44,965 bases of DNA from Synergistaceae bacterium (GCA_009783355.1 WRHH01000019.1:1-44965), one strand, 5' to 3'. Shown: positions 6,390 through 16,728, counted from the first letter of the stretch. Numbers and translations are program-made. Notes: generated by a model not told the origin, from the sequence alone.

Positions 6390-9300
6390 ATGAAAAAAAT
6401 TTTGATTAGTATGCTAATGATAGTATTGTTCTCGTGCCCTGCCTTAGCGGGCACGCCGGAATATATTGAAGGAGAAGTCCTTGTCGTATTAAAAACTCCG
6501 ATGTCTGCATTTTCAGCATTAGACGCCGGGAGCGCAAATGCTTTTTCGGAAGCTCTCGCAAGTCAAGCCGATGCTTTTGCGAGCGAATATGAACTTGAGG
6601 TACTTAGTACTTTCTCAGAAATATCCAGTATTACAGGGGCTAACATAATTCATTTACGTTCAGAGTTTCAAAGCACAGAGGAGCTGATTCAGGAGCTTTC
6701 GGCTGTTCCTTACGTGGAAAGCGTATCCCCCAACGGCATCATGGAGCTATTCGAAACTACCGCTGCAGAAACAGCGGAGAACTATGCCGCTGCGGGAGTT
6801 GTTCCGAACGATCCATCCTACTCGCAGCAGTGGAATATGAAGGCAATAGAAATTGAGGACGTCTGGGAGTATGAAACGGGTAAAGACACAGTGTGCGTTG
6901 CGGTTTTGGATACTGGAATAGATTATAACCATCCGGACATTAGCGCAAACATGGCGAGGGATTCTTCAGGAAACTACGGCAGGTACTTCAATAACGGAGT
7001 GGAAACAAATGATCCCATGGATAGACATGGTCACGGAACTCACGTTGCCGGAATAATTGGCGCCGTAGGGAACAACGGCGTTGGAGTCGCCGGAGTTAAC
7101 TGGAAAGTCAAGATGCTTGCCGTAAATGTAATGCCAAACGCTTCAGCCGAAGACGCCGATGTTATTAAGGCGATAAACTATGTGCTGAATGAAAGAAGAG
7201 GGCTAAACATCCGCGTTGTCAATATGTCATTCGGAAAATTCCGTTCTCTTGCGGACAATTCTCCTCTTGGAATGTCCGTAAAATCTCTCAGCGACGCCGG
7301 AATAATTTGCTCTATAGCAGTTGGCAACAACTCTGAGAATATAAGCAGTCCGACGTTAACGAACCTGGGACTTAGAGTTTACCCCGCATGTTTTAAATTT
7401 GAAAACAACATTTCGGTAGGGTCGTTTAGCAATGGGAACGGAAAAAGCTCATTCTCCAATTTCAGCTCCGAGTGGGTCGATATTGCCGCTCCCGGCGACA
7501 AGGTATACAGCACGAACTTTAGTAATAAATATGGGACGATGGATGGGACTTCAATGTCGGCGCCCCATATCGCAGGAGCGGCGGCGCTATTGATGGCAGC
7601 CCGCCCGTCCGAGACCTCGGTTCAAATAAAGAATCGCATAATTAATGGAGCAAAGAAAATCGGAGTCTCCGAAGGATATTGGAAATACGGAATTCTTGAC
7701 GCAGCAGCAGCTTATCATTATAGCAGCGTTAATGTGCCGGTAGCCGGAGTGTCTTTAAATAAGACTACGATGCAATTAGGCGTTACAGAGGTTGAAGCTT
7801 TATATCCGGTTATTACGCCGAGTAACGCCTCCAACAAGAACGTAACCTGGAGGAGTAGCAATACAGCCGTCGCGGAAGTATCGTCGGGCGGGCTTGTTAA
7901 CGCCAGGAGCGTTGGCAACGCTACCATAACGGTTACTACTGTCGATGGAGCGCGCACCGCGTCATGCTCTGTGTCAGTGACTCAGGCGGGGTCGATAATT
8001 CACCCGACGAGCGTGTTTCTGGACAAAATGACTATGACCATCCCGTTGGGCGGAAATGGCATTTTAACTCCAACAATAGAGCCGCCAAACGCTACAAACA
8101 AGGAAGTTCAGTGGCTCACAAGCAATCCGTTTACAGCCACTGTCTCAGGCGGCGTTGTCTATGCGGGGGAAAGCCCCGGAACTGCTATAATAACGGTGAG
8201 GACAGTTGACGGAGGATACTCAAAAACATGTACTGTTACGGTAACAGCTCCGGTGACAAAGGTCACTTTAAATAAGCATGAGACAACGATTGGAATTGGG
8301 CGCGATGAACTGCTTGAAGCCACCGTAGAACCATACAACGCAACTAATTATAACGTGAGCTGGAGCAGCAGCAACGAGGCTGTAGCGACGGTCACGCAGG
8401 GCGGATTGATAGCCGGTAAAAGCGTCGGGACGGCAATAATAACTGTGAGGACTATTGACGGCGGATACACGGATACTTGTACTGTAACGGTAACAGGCGG
8501 CGCAGTTGAGCCTCCTGTTACAGGCCCCGAAGTGGCGGTGACCGGAGTGACGCTTAACAAAACGAACATGGCTTTGAGCGTTGCAGGTTCTGAACAGCTA
8601 ATGACAACGATAACGCCCCCGGACGCGTCGAATAAAAATTTATCGTGGAGCAGCAGCAATCCTTCAGTCGCAACGGTGAGCGACGGGCTAGTAACCGGAG
8701 TGAGCGCGGGAACGGCGACAATAACCGTGAGGACGGAGGACGGCGATAAAACAGCCGCATGTTCCGTGACCGTTTCAAACGTTAACGTCACGGTTCCGGT
8801 GACCGCAGTGACGCTTAACAAAACGAACATGGCTTTGAGCGTTGCAGGTTCTGAACAGCTAACGGCAACGATAACGCCCCCGGACGCGTCGAATAAAAAT
8901 TTATCGTGGAGCAGCAGCAATCCTTCAGTCGCAACGGTGAGCGACGGGGTGATAACTGGAGTGAGCGCGGGAACGACGACAATAACCGTGAGGACGGAGG
9001 ACGGAAATAGAACAGCCACATGTTCCGTGACCGTTACAAATGCAGGCTCCACGGTTCCAGTGAACGGCGTATCACTTAACAAAACGAGCATGACTTTAAA
9101 CATTGAAAGCTCTGAACAGCTAACGGCAACGATAACGCCCCCGGACGCGTCTAATAAAAGCTTATCTTGGGGCAACAGCAATCCTTCGGTCGCAAGAGTA
9201 AGCGACGGGCTGGTAATAGGAGTGAGCACTGGAACAACGACTATAACCGTGAGGACGGCGGACGGCGATAAAACGGCGGCTTGTTTGGTGACAGTTCCCG

Positions 9301-10493
9301 AGCCTCCGACGACAGTGACCGGAGTGACGCTGAACAAGAAAAGCACGATAATAGACATCGGAGGCGAAGAAACGTTATTTGCGATTGTGACGCCGGCGAC
9401 TGCGCTGAATCAGAATGTTTATTGGGGCAGTGACAACAGTGGCGTCGCGACGGTAAGCAGCGGGAAGGTGACGGGATTAAGCGCGGGAACTGCCAGAATA
9501 ACGGTTATAACGGAAGATGGAGACTTCAAAGATACGTGTACTGTAACAGTCGGATCAATAGTCCCTGTGACCGAAATAGCTGTAGATAAAAATAACATAA
9601 CTATTAAGGTCGGCAATTCGGAAAAATTAACTTTCACAGTAGCTCCGGAAAACGCTACAAACAAAAATTTAAAAATTGAGAGCGACAATAATGATGTAGC
9701 AGAGGTAACAAATGAAGGAGTTGTCACCGGAAAGAGCGTTGGCGTTGCGATAATATCCGCTTTTTCGAATGATAGTCTGGGTACTATTAGCGTCGATTGC
9801 ACCGTTACAGTAGTGGAAGCCGATACTCAGCCGGCTGACAACAGTATTACCTGGGTGAGAAACCCAACGTACGCTTCAAGCAAGGCTGAAGCGGCATCAA
9901 TGTTGCAAGATTTCAGCGAGGACGATCTTGATGTGGCTGACGGAAAAGTAGTCATAAAGAAGTCTATTGCTGAAAAGATATACAGAGAACTATCCGGAGA
10001 TGAGTTTGAGCCGAGGAACGGCGTATTAGTCACTCCTATTCCTTATTTTGAAGCGGCTGTCGAGCCGGGGAAAATAGCTGCGGTGAAGATTCCTATGAAG
10101 GGACGGAAATTAGACGCCGACGATCCAAAGAATATTAACCTTCTTAAAATACTGACTCCAACAACCGGCGTGTTCCTGGAATACGTGTATTCGGAAGCTG
10201 AGTATAGAGACGGCAAGTTCACAGTTCTGGATGTGGAGGAGGGAGTGCCGGCAACCGGCAAATTTGTCTTGGAAGGTGATTATGAGCTCGTGATATTTAT
10301 CAGGGATGGAGGAAGTTACGACCTTGACAAAGCGGTAAACGGATATATTGTCGACCCGACTGCCATTGTGAGGAGAACATGGCCGGGCGAACAGGGAATA
10401 GATGATGATGAAGGATGCAACGCGGGTTTTGGCGGCAGCGTCTCATTACTGCTGGCAGGATTAGCGTTGTTTACAGTACAAAGGAAAAAATAA
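6390..10493 (+). CDS. Subtilisin-like serine protease with eight Big2 repeats and Synergist-CTERM tail
   Basis: A 1367-residue exported protein. Residues 1-20 are a signal peptide, about 22-115 resemble an I9-type propeptide, and about 140-445 form an S8 peptidase domain. The triad is visible: Asp174 in VLDTGID, His215 in HGHGTHVAG and Ser388 in GTSMSAPH, with the oxyanion Asn313 in AVGNN. Eight bacterial Ig-like (Big2) repeats of about 85 residues follow (about 450-1135). A conserved domain (about 1165-1320) is shared with the next gene. The end, EGCNAGFGG plus a hydrophobic stretch and RKK, is a Synergist-CTERM sorting signal. It is probably anchored to or processed at the envelope and degrades external protein, a source of amino acids for fermentation. 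The region upstream (6149-6389) is AT-rich. A TTGACA at 6307 and TATAAT at 6352 are present, but not with standard spacing relative to each other. Confidence 0.93.
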   Translation: MKKILISMLMIVLFSCPALAGTPEYIEGEVLVVLKTPMSAFSALDAGSANAFSEALASQADAFASEYELEVLSTFSEISSITGANIIHLRSEFQSTEELIQELSAVPYVESVSPNGIMELFETTAAETAENYAAAGVVPNDPSYSQQWNMKAIEIEDVWEYETGKDTVCVAVLDTGIDYNHPDISANMARDSSGNYGRYFNNGVETNDPMDRHGHGTHVAGIIGAVGNNGVGVAGVNWKVKMLAVNVMPNASAEDADVIKAINYVLNERRGLNIRVVNMSFGKFRSLADNSPLGMSVKSLSDAGIICSIAVGNNSENISSPTLTNLGLRVYPACFKFENNISVGSFSNGNGKSSFSNFSSEWVDIAAPGDKVYSTNFSNKYGTMDGTSMSAPHIAGAAALLMAARPSETSVQIKNRIINGAKKIGVSEGYWKYGILDAAAAYHYSSVNVPVAGVSLNKTTMQLGVTEVEALYPVITPSNASNKNVTWRSSNTAVAEVSSGGLVNARSVGNATITVTTVDGARTASCSVSVTQAGSIIHPTSVFLDKMTMTIPLGGNGILTPTIEPPNATNKEVQWLTSNPFTATVSGGVVYAGESPGTAIITVRTVDGGYSKTCTVTVTAPVTKVTLNKHETTIGIGRDELLEATVEPYNATNYNVSWSSSNEAVATVTQGGLIAGKSVGTAIITVRTIDGGYTDTCTVTVTGGAVEPPVTGPEVAVTGVTLNKTNMALSVAGSEQLMTTITPPDASNKNLSWSSSNPSVATVSDGLVTGVSAGTATITVRTEDGDKTAACSVTVSNVNVTVPVTAVTLNKTNMALSVAGSEQLTATITPPDASNKNLSWSSSNPSVATVSDGVITGVSAGTTTITVRTEDGNRTATCSVTVTNAGSTVPVNGVSLNKTSMTLNIESSEQLTATITPPDASNKSLSWGNSNPSVARVSDGLVIGVSTGTTTITVRTADGDKTAACLVTVPEPPTTVTGVTLNKKSTIIDIGGEETLFAIVTPATALNQNVYWGSDNSGVATVSSGKVTGLSAGTARITVITEDGDFKDTCTVTVGSIVPVTEIAVDKNNITIKVGNSEKLTFTVAPENATNKNLKIESDNNDVAEVTNEGVVTGKSVGVAIISAFSNDSLGTISVDCTVTVVEADTQPADNSITWVRNPTYASSKAEAASMLQDFSEDDLDVADGKVVIKKSIAEKIYRELSGDEFEPRNGVLVTPIPYFEAAVEPGKIAAVKIPMKGRKLDADDPKNINLLKILTPTTGVFLEYVYSEAEYRDGKFTVLDVEEGVPATGKFVLEGDYELVIFIRDGGSYDLDKAVNGYIVDPTAIVRRTWPGEQGIDDDEGCNAGFGGSVSLLLAGLALFTVQRKK
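8537..9321 (+). repeat. 261-bp tandem repeats inside the protease gene (Big2 units 4-6)
   Basis: Three Big2 units lie in register with a 261-base period (marker positions 8551, 8812, 9073). Units 4 and 5 are nearly identical over about 150 bases. Unit 6 has diverged more. Such nucleotide identity between protein repeats points to recent duplication or gene conversion and makes the copy number prone to change. Confidence 0.85.
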
Positions 10494-10658
10494 ATTAAGA
10501 TTTGAAATCTTGATTATTGGTTTAAGCGATAAATATCTTAAGGAGGCGAGGGGCGAAAATAGTTATTACAGGCAAGTAGTTTGTGCTTATAAAAATGTGT
10601 TTATGCAATATTTTGCGGTTAAAGCGCAGAAAATATTTTTCAGAAAGGGAGTGTGTTT

Positions 10659-13600
10659 ATGCGTAAGTTGTTGAGTGTCTTGGCAATCATGCTGCTCGTA
10701 ATACTTGTCTGCGGAACAGTCGCGTTTGCGACAACGTTTACTCAGCAGGGCTATGACATCAATGTCGAGTACTATTTTGTGCAGGACGATATGTTTATGT
10801 ACCTTCACGATAAGGACAATAACCTCCTCGCAGTGGGACTTGATAACGAGGGATGTCTCGTGTACGGCGAATGGAACCTTGAGACGGGCGGAGTGAAACA
10901 GGTATTGGACGAAAACGGTGAGGAGTATGTCGTGGGAATCCATGCTGCGCCCCCCGCTTCTGCGGTCTTCCCCATCCCCGAGATAGCCTATACTGCGGCG
11001 GAAGAAAGGCGCGCGGCGTATGACAGGGAAAATCAGGTAGTGGAGATTGAACCGGCGCCTGACGCGATAACCTTCGAAGAGTATAAGACTCTGGAGGCTA
11101 TGGCTAAGGAAGAAGGAGAAGATTTCACACCGTCCTATATACAGAAAAACCAAGCGTCACTGAAGAATGATCAGAAAGCTTTTGCCATGGCTGCATCTGT
11201 TTTTGCAGAAGAAGCTGACGAAATACATATGGATGGTTATCCGCTGTATCCTGTCCTTCAGACAAAAGTGGACGAATATGCGAATCCATGGCCGGGCGGC
11301 ACTGCTACAACACCGCGCGGCGGAAAAATCCAGAAAACATGGATGGCGTATGTTATGTTCGAGGGAGCGTCACAACTTAAAGAGGGCGCCATACAGCTTG
11401 CGCCGAGTTACTTTAACGACGCTATGTTCTCCGATGAAGAATGGCGGCCATATGTCGATGAAAGATATTTTAGAGGCGACATAGCTGCCCCTGATAGATT
11501 CTCGACCACATACGCGCTGTTTACAGGCAATAAATTAGCAACAGCCGCTAATTCAGCTGATGCAATCTTTGTCCCTATGGATCCGGCTGTTTTTGCCGCT
11601 TACAACGCTGTTTCGCAGGACAGGAGCGCGATTAGAAACGCTTTTATAACGATTACTGCGGGTATGACTAATCAACAGCGCAATCTTCATGCTTTTGAGC
11701 ACGGAATTTATCATGGGTCGACCTCTCATGCTCTGTGGTACGGCTTTGGCGGCAGATATTCACTTGAAGCTGCTGTTGAAAAAACCACTGGAGTTAATAG
11801 AGGAGGAATTATTGCGGTTACTGTACCGGAGAATTTGAACGGGCCTATCGATAACGCAAACGTTCAGGGATCTTTCGGCGTCAGCGGAATACCAACCAGC
11901 CTTACCAACCTCAGAAACGCGGCAGCAACAGAATTCGTAAAGAAAGTTGATGTGAGACAATTCGGCACATACAGCGCGTCAAGCAACCAATGGTCGGTGT
12001 CTCAGGCGCAGGTATCAGGCGGACTCATAATGACGGGTTACTCGTGGGAGTTCAGCGCCGAGAAATGCGTATTGGGCAGGCTGCCCGGCCTTTGGGGACA
12101 AAGCGCGGGCAGCGTTACCGTATCAGCGGCGAATTGCCCTCCTGTGTATAACGGCGCGTCAGTTTCGCTCTCCTTCTTCGTTGTCACCTCTCACTGCCTT
12201 GACGAGGGCAGGAAGGGCGAGGGGACGGAAGCGGTTCTTGAATACTGGCCTACCCGTCCGCGTCAGTTCGTGGTCTATCAACATGAGTTGAGCCACAGTA
12301 CCCTGTCGATAACCGATACATACGATGTTGGAGCTCAGAACAGGGACTTGAGCGGCGCTTCGTACAGATACCCGAGATATCTCAATGAGAATATTCTGCC
12401 CAATGGCAATATTGATGTCGTCAATATTCCGCAAGTTCAGCCATTCCCGGGCGGCCCGACGGATCCGCGGAACTGGATGCCCGGAACGCGTTACACCGCA
12501 GCGTTCGGCAACTGGGGACCGCAGGGCATCAACGGCTATGCTGGCGCCAGCAACGAGGACTTGGCGGCGCGCGGAGGAATCCATGACGGATTCAACGCAG
12601 TCGACCTTTCGAGAGTCATTAGGGCCAAGCAGCTGACCAAGAACGGAACATACACTCTAAGACTCGGCGAGATAATGATGGTAAAAGCGGGCTCCGCTTC
12701 TCCCGCCGCTAATGCTTTTATGAGCAGCGGCAGCGGACATCAGCTGTTCTATTTATCTGTCCACGAGGACAGAATGTATGACCAAGCGGCGTTTGACTGG
12801 GCAAGGGACAAGATGATTGCCCTCAAGCAGGACGCGGGATTTGAAGGAAACATGACGGGAGACAACAGATTTTCTATTAGAAACCGCCTTGCTAAGGGAG
12901 AACCCATTCCTGCATATCTTGCGCCATACAGAACTGGCGGCGCAAAAGCTGCTGAGACCGCTTTCGGTCATGCGACAGGCGGGCTTCTGATAACTCACGC
13001 CGATACGTTTGTGGCTCAGTCGTCATCCAGCGGTGCTAACGCTGCAGCCTCTTATGGAATCCACGTTGTGAACGCCGAGGCTCACGCTTACCCGAGCGGA
13101 ATTCATACCTTGGGCGACGCGGCGCCGGCGTACCCCGATATACATATTTGGGGCAACGATTTTTATACTGCTTCCGCCGATGTCACTTTGATAGACGGTA
13201 AAGTTGTGAGCATGGCGGGCAAATCCACGCAGAAAGACAGCCACCCCGCGACTCAGCATATGATAGAGCGTTTCTCGACCGACAGGGCGAGAGGCGAGCA
13301 TATAAGCTACGACGTCCGCGTTAACGCGGCGGACCCCGCAGACCTTTTCCATCAGTGGGGTGTGGACGAGTTCAAGAACCCGAGACTTTTCACGGGGCAA
13401 AGCAGAATAAGCTTCAATAACTCAGGCAACCTCACTCCTGCCGTTGTCTGGGCGAGATCTCAGGACATCAGGCTGGCGCATGAACGTCAACGCCGCGCAA
13501 CGGGCGCCGTTGTTCCTTTCGCAATAACGAACGTAAGATTCTTTGCCCATGATGAAGCTGATAACCCGGAACCCGGCGTATCGCTCGTAACGTTTGATTT

Positions 13601-16280
13601 TGCGATAACGCAAGATGCTGTAATCACCCTGAACTCAAATGACATTGACTTGCTTGTCGGAGAAACGCGCACTCTTCGTGCGACCGTGACGCCTGATACA
13701 ACTCCTGTAGACAGGACTGTAGTTTGGACGAGCGGTAATCCTGCAATAGCGACAGTCAACAGGACTACCGGAGCAGTTACAGGCGTATCGAAAGGAACCG
13801 CCATCGTGACAGCGGCGTTGTCGGAAGACGCTACAGTCACTGCAGATAGCACAGTAGTCGTTAATATTGTTCCGGTGATAGGAATTTCATTGGATAAGGC
13901 CGCAGCGACAATTTTCCTTGGAAGCGATCTCCAGTTGACGGCGGCAATTATTCCGGGCAACGCAACGTACAAGTCATTTACATGGAGCAGCAACGCTCCG
14001 GGTGTTGCAACAGTAGACCAGACAGGTCTCGTAAAATCTGTAGCCAGGGGTTCCGCGACCATAACCGTGGAGACGGAAGATGGATTCACCGCAACATGTT
14101 TTGTGACCGTCGCCACCCCTGCGAGCAGCATAACGATAGACCCGGCGGCAGTATCTTTGGATGCGGGGAATTCTCTTCTACTGCAAGTGAAAGTTGAGCC
14201 GGAAAATGTTAGCGACGCAAACGTGGTATGGAGCAGTAACATGCCCGATATAGTGACAGTCAACCAAGCCGGGCGTATAACCGCAGTCGGCTCAGGATGG
14301 TATGTAACAATAACCGCGACGGCGGCGGACGGCAGCGGAATTTTCGGCAGATGCACAGTATATGTGCCTCCTGTACCCACTATGAGCGTGACGCTTAACA
14401 AGAAGTCGCTTGAGCTTCTCTTAGGACAGAACGAGAGATTAATAGCGACCGTCCTGCCAAGCACAGCTGCAAGTAAAGACGTGGTATGGAGCTCCAACAG
14501 CCCGTATGTATTTACAATAGACCAGACGGGATTGATAACAACGGTTGGAGCGGGATCGGGCAACGTGACGGTGACGACATTGGACGGAGGATTCATAGAT
14601 GAATGTTACGTGCATGTGTCTGTCCCTGTTAGCAAAATAACGATAGCCCCGCCGGCGGTATCCGTGGATGTGAACCAAACGTATTGGCTGACGGCGACAG
14701 TGGAGCCGTTTAATGCAGCAAACAGCAATGTTACTTGGAGCAGCGGCAACAACAGCATAGCGACGGTCAATCAGGCTGGAATTGTGACGGCAGTAGCGCC
14801 CGGAACAGTAACGATAACTGCGGCGGCTGTGGACGGCAGCGGAGTTATCGGCACATGCACGGTGAATGTCCCAGTCCCGCATGTAGCGGTAATCGGAGTG
14901 ACGTTGAACAGGAACACCGCGACAATTAATACAATTGGAGGAACGTTGCAGTTAGTGGAAACGGTTATCCCGAACAATGCGACCGAAAAAGCAGTGACAT
15001 GGAGCAGCAGCAACACGGCAGCGGCTACAGTTAATCAGACAGGGTTAGTTACGGCGTTAGCCAGTGGAAATACTGTGATAACGGTAACGACGAAGGAAAA
15101 CGGATATACTGCGACATGCGAAGTATATGTATATGTGAATTCGACGATAGACCCGTCAAGCGACGTCATCCCGCAGCAGCCAGAACTGCCGCCCGGCGCG
15201 CCCGGCGGAATCGTATCGGCGGATCCGTTGGTATTCATACCGACGAATTCGAACGACCTGTCATTGGAAGCCGATATGCTGTCGGCATTACTGCCAGGCT
15301 TCAGTTCCGGAGATTTCCGTGTGAACGAGTATGGGGTAATAACGCTTCAGGATTGGTTAGCGAGGGAAATAGCGGAAAAATTGCTGAATATAAACTTGGC
15401 GGAAGTATCAGTATTGCCTGTGTTTGAAGCAGTTTTGAACAATCCCGGAGAAGAGGGAGCTGTTTCGTTCATAGTGAAGGGCAACTGCCTGATGGTGGAC
15501 GGACTGATAGACAAACCTGAGAACGTAAGGCTGCTGATGGCGCTGTCGTCAACGCCGCTCAGCGGGGACTGGTTCACCTATACGGGAACGGCGTCGGGGT
15601 TGGGAGACAAGATGTTCACGATACTGGATATGGGCAACAATATATTCAGCGGAGAGTTAGACCCAGATGCGACGTATAAACTGTTGATAGTGATAAAGGA
15701 CGGCGGAGCGTTTGACTTGGATAGACAAGAGGACGGAACGATATGGGGAGCGATGGCGTTTGTCGGAGTCCCGGCAATGGGAGTCTCGTTGTTGCCGAAC
15801 CATATTACACTATTAACGGGGCAGAGCTTTGACTTCGCGCCCGGATTAACGTTTGATCCTCCAATAGCGGATAATAAGAAAGTGAAATGGAGCAATAACA
15901 ACGTGTATATTGCGAGCATTTCGGGCGCCGGACTTTATACGACGTTTGGCGCCGGCAATGACACAATAAAGGTGACAACGGAAGACGGCGGACATTGGGA
16001 CACTAGCACTGCATATATATCGACGCCCGTGAACTCAATAACGATATTCCCGCCATCGGCGTCAATAATTGTGAATGGCGTAATTCTTCTCTCTGAGAGC
16101 GTGTTACCGGTATATGCCGAAAACAATAACGTGATATGGAGCAGCGGCAATGATGCGGTAGCAACGGTCAATCAGGGCGGAAGAGTGACAGGGGCAGCCC
16201 CAGGAACTGTGACAATAACCGCAACGGCGGTAGATGGCAGCGGAGTCTTTGGAACCTGTACAATAACCGTTACGCCGTAA
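10659..16280 (+). CDS. Giant exported M6-like metalloprotease candidate with Big2 repeats
   Basis: About 1873 residues. The ATG at 10659 follows AGAAAGGGAG and opens a signal peptide (MRKLLSVLAIMLLVILVCG). The N-terminal 970 residues contain a zinc-type motif, HELSH (His542, Glu543, His546), followed by Asp553 in TDTYD. This resembles the HExxHxxGxxD region of M6 (immune inhibitor A-like) peptidases but has one extra residue before the third ligand and Ser instead of Gly, so activity is inferred. From about residue 986 there are six Big2 repeats. A domain homologous to one in the preceding protease follows (about 1525-1705, ending YKLLIVIKDGGAFDLD), then two more Big2 repeats. The protein ends within a repeat and lacks the Synergist-CTERM tail of its neighbour. 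Both genes are likely surface or secreted hydrolases. Confidence 0.75.
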   Translation: MRKLLSVLAIMLLVILVCGTVAFATTFTQQGYDINVEYYFVQDDMFMYLHDKDNNLLAVGLDNEGCLVYGEWNLETGGVKQVLDENGEEYVVGIHAAPPASAVFPIPEIAYTAAEERRAAYDRENQVVEIEPAPDAITFEEYKTLEAMAKEEGEDFTPSYIQKNQASLKNDQKAFAMAASVFAEEADEIHMDGYPLYPVLQTKVDEYANPWPGGTATTPRGGKIQKTWMAYVMFEGASQLKEGAIQLAPSYFNDAMFSDEEWRPYVDERYFRGDIAAPDRFSTTYALFTGNKLATAANSADAIFVPMDPAVFAAYNAVSQDRSAIRNAFITITAGMTNQQRNLHAFEHGIYHGSTSHALWYGFGGRYSLEAAVEKTTGVNRGGIIAVTVPENLNGPIDNANVQGSFGVSGIPTSLTNLRNAAATEFVKKVDVRQFGTYSASSNQWSVSQAQVSGGLIMTGYSWEFSAEKCVLGRLPGLWGQSAGSVTVSAANCPPVYNGASVSLSFFVVTSHCLDEGRKGEGTEAVLEYWPTRPRQFVVYQHELSHSTLSITDTYDVGAQNRDLSGASYRYPRYLNENILPNGNIDVVNIPQVQPFPGGPTDPRNWMPGTRYTAAFGNWGPQGINGYAGASNEDLAARGGIHDGFNAVDLSRVIRAKQLTKNGTYTLRLGEIMMVKAGSASPAANAFMSSGSGHQLFYLSVHEDRMYDQAAFDWARDKMIALKQDAGFEGNMTGDNRFSIRNRLAKGEPIPAYLAPYRTGGAKAAETAFGHATGGLLITHADTFVAQSSSSGANAAASYGIHVVNAEAHAYPSGIHTLGDAAPAYPDIHIWGNDFYTASADVTLIDGKVVSMAGKSTQKDSHPATQHMIERFSTDRARGEHISYDVRVNAADPADLFHQWGVDEFKNPRLFTGQSRISFNNSGNLTPAVVWARSQDIRLAHERQRRATGAVVPFAITNVRFFAHDEADNPEPGVSLVTFDFAITQDAVITLNSNDIDLLVGETRTLRATVTPDTTPVDRTVVWTSGNPAIATVNRTTGAVTGVSKGTAIVTAALSEDATVTADSTVVVNIVPVIGISLDKAAATIFLGSDLQLTAAIIPGNATYKSFTWSSNAPGVATVDQTGLVKSVARGSATITVETEDGFTATCFVTVATPASSITIDPAAVSLDAGNSLLLQVKVEPENVSDANVVWSSNMPDIVTVNQAGRITAVGSGWYVTITATAADGSGIFGRCTVYVPPVPTMSVTLNKKSLELLLGQNERLIATVLPSTAASKDVVWSSNSPYVFTIDQTGLITTVGAGSGNVTVTTLDGGFIDECYVHVSVPVSKITIAPPAVSVDVNQTYWLTATVEPFNAANSNVTWSSGNNSIATVNQAGIVTAVAPGTVTITAAAVDGSGVIGTCTVNVPVPHVAVIGVTLNRNTATINTIGGTLQLVETVIPNNATEKAVTWSSSNTAAATVNQTGLVTALASGNTVITVTTKENGYTATCEVYVYVNSTIDPSSDVIPQQPELPPGAPGGIVSADPLVFIPTNSNDLSLEADMLSALLPGFSSGDFRVNEYGVITLQDWLAREIAEKLLNINLAEVSVLPVFEAVLNNPGEEGAVSFIVKGNCLMVDGLIDKPENVRLLMALSSTPLSGDWFTYTGTASGLGDKMFTILDMGNNIFSGELDPDATYKLLIVIKDGGAFDLDRQEDGTIWGAMAFVGVPAMGVSLLPNHITLLTGQSFDFAPGLTFDPPIADNKKVKWSNNNVYIASISGAGLYTTFGAGNDTIKVTTEDGGHWDTSTAYISTPVNSITIFPPSASIIVNGVILLSESVLPVYAENNNVIWSSGNDAVATVNQGGRVTGAAPGTVTITATAVDGSGVFGTCTITVTP

Positions 16281-16292
16281 GGGCAAAAGACA

Positions 16293-16308
16293 GGGATTAG
16301 GGATTAGG
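16293..16308. repeat. Heptamer array (GGGATTA, about 2 copies)
   Basis: Two copies plus two bases of GGGATTA begin 12 bases after the stop of the giant metalloprotease gene. It belongs to the same heptamer family as the arrays near 28.7-29.2 kb and 32.5 kb. The rest of the 16281-16743 gap holds a GC-rich hairpin, a short dispersed repeat and a second heptamer array, with no convincing gene. Confidence 0.8.
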
Positions 16309-16370
16309 AAAGGCAAAGGCATTTTCTATACGCTGATAATAAAACCTGTCTCTAAAAATGGATGTATAAA

Positions 16371-16393
16371 GCGGGCGGCTTTTAGCTGCCCGC
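16371..16393 (+). terminator. GC-rich hairpin, possible terminator
   Basis: GCGGGCGGCT and AGCTGCCCGC form a 10-bp stem (one G-U pair) with a three-base TTT loop. It lies about 90 bases after the upstream stop codon. The T-tract after it is weak (GTTTTGG further on), so termination efficiency is uncertain. Confidence 0.4.
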
Positions 16394-16675
16394 GCTTCAG
16401 TTTTGGCAGTACCGGCGTATGGATCTCAAATGCGTCAAAAAACAGCCTCTTATGTATAAACAATCGGAAAACGCCTTTAAATTTCGAACTGTAGTTCCAC
16501 TAAAAAACAACATATTAAAAAATGTTTATTAAAAAACTATAGTTCAATATTTTGTTATGTTTTTTGAGGAAAATATGGAAAGGATGAGCGAACATGTTTT
16601 AACGCAAAAAAAACAAATGCCCATGAACTAAAATTCACCACAATGAATGAAATTTGTCTATTTCACGTTTTGCAC

Positions 16676-16695
16676 TTCGCCGAGGCGCAAAGACG
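16676..16695. repeat. Dispersed repeat CTTCGCCGAGGCGCAAAGAC
   Basis: The same 20 bases occur again near 29095-29114. The core CGCCGAGGCG is an imperfect palindrome. Both copies lie in intergenic DNA beside heptamer arrays. Confidence 0.6.
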
Positions 16696-16728
16696 TTTAG
16701 GGCGTGGCGGTCGCAAAAAGACGCTTCT

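Noticed and set aside
8348-9358. Long minus-strand frame of 336 codons opposite the Big2 repeats.
   Set aside because: It mirrors the repeat structure of the real gene, has low-complexity Val/Thr/Ser composition and no ribosome site. It is a shadow of repeated coding sequence.
10494-10658. Spacer between the two giant protease genes examined for a riboswitch (GGAGGCGAGGGGCG segment).
   Set aside because: No conserved aptamer core or paired expression platform was recognised.
13487-14596. Minus-strand frame of 369 codons opposite the M6-like gene.
   Set aside because: Same reason: an antisense shadow of Big2 repeats with no start signals.
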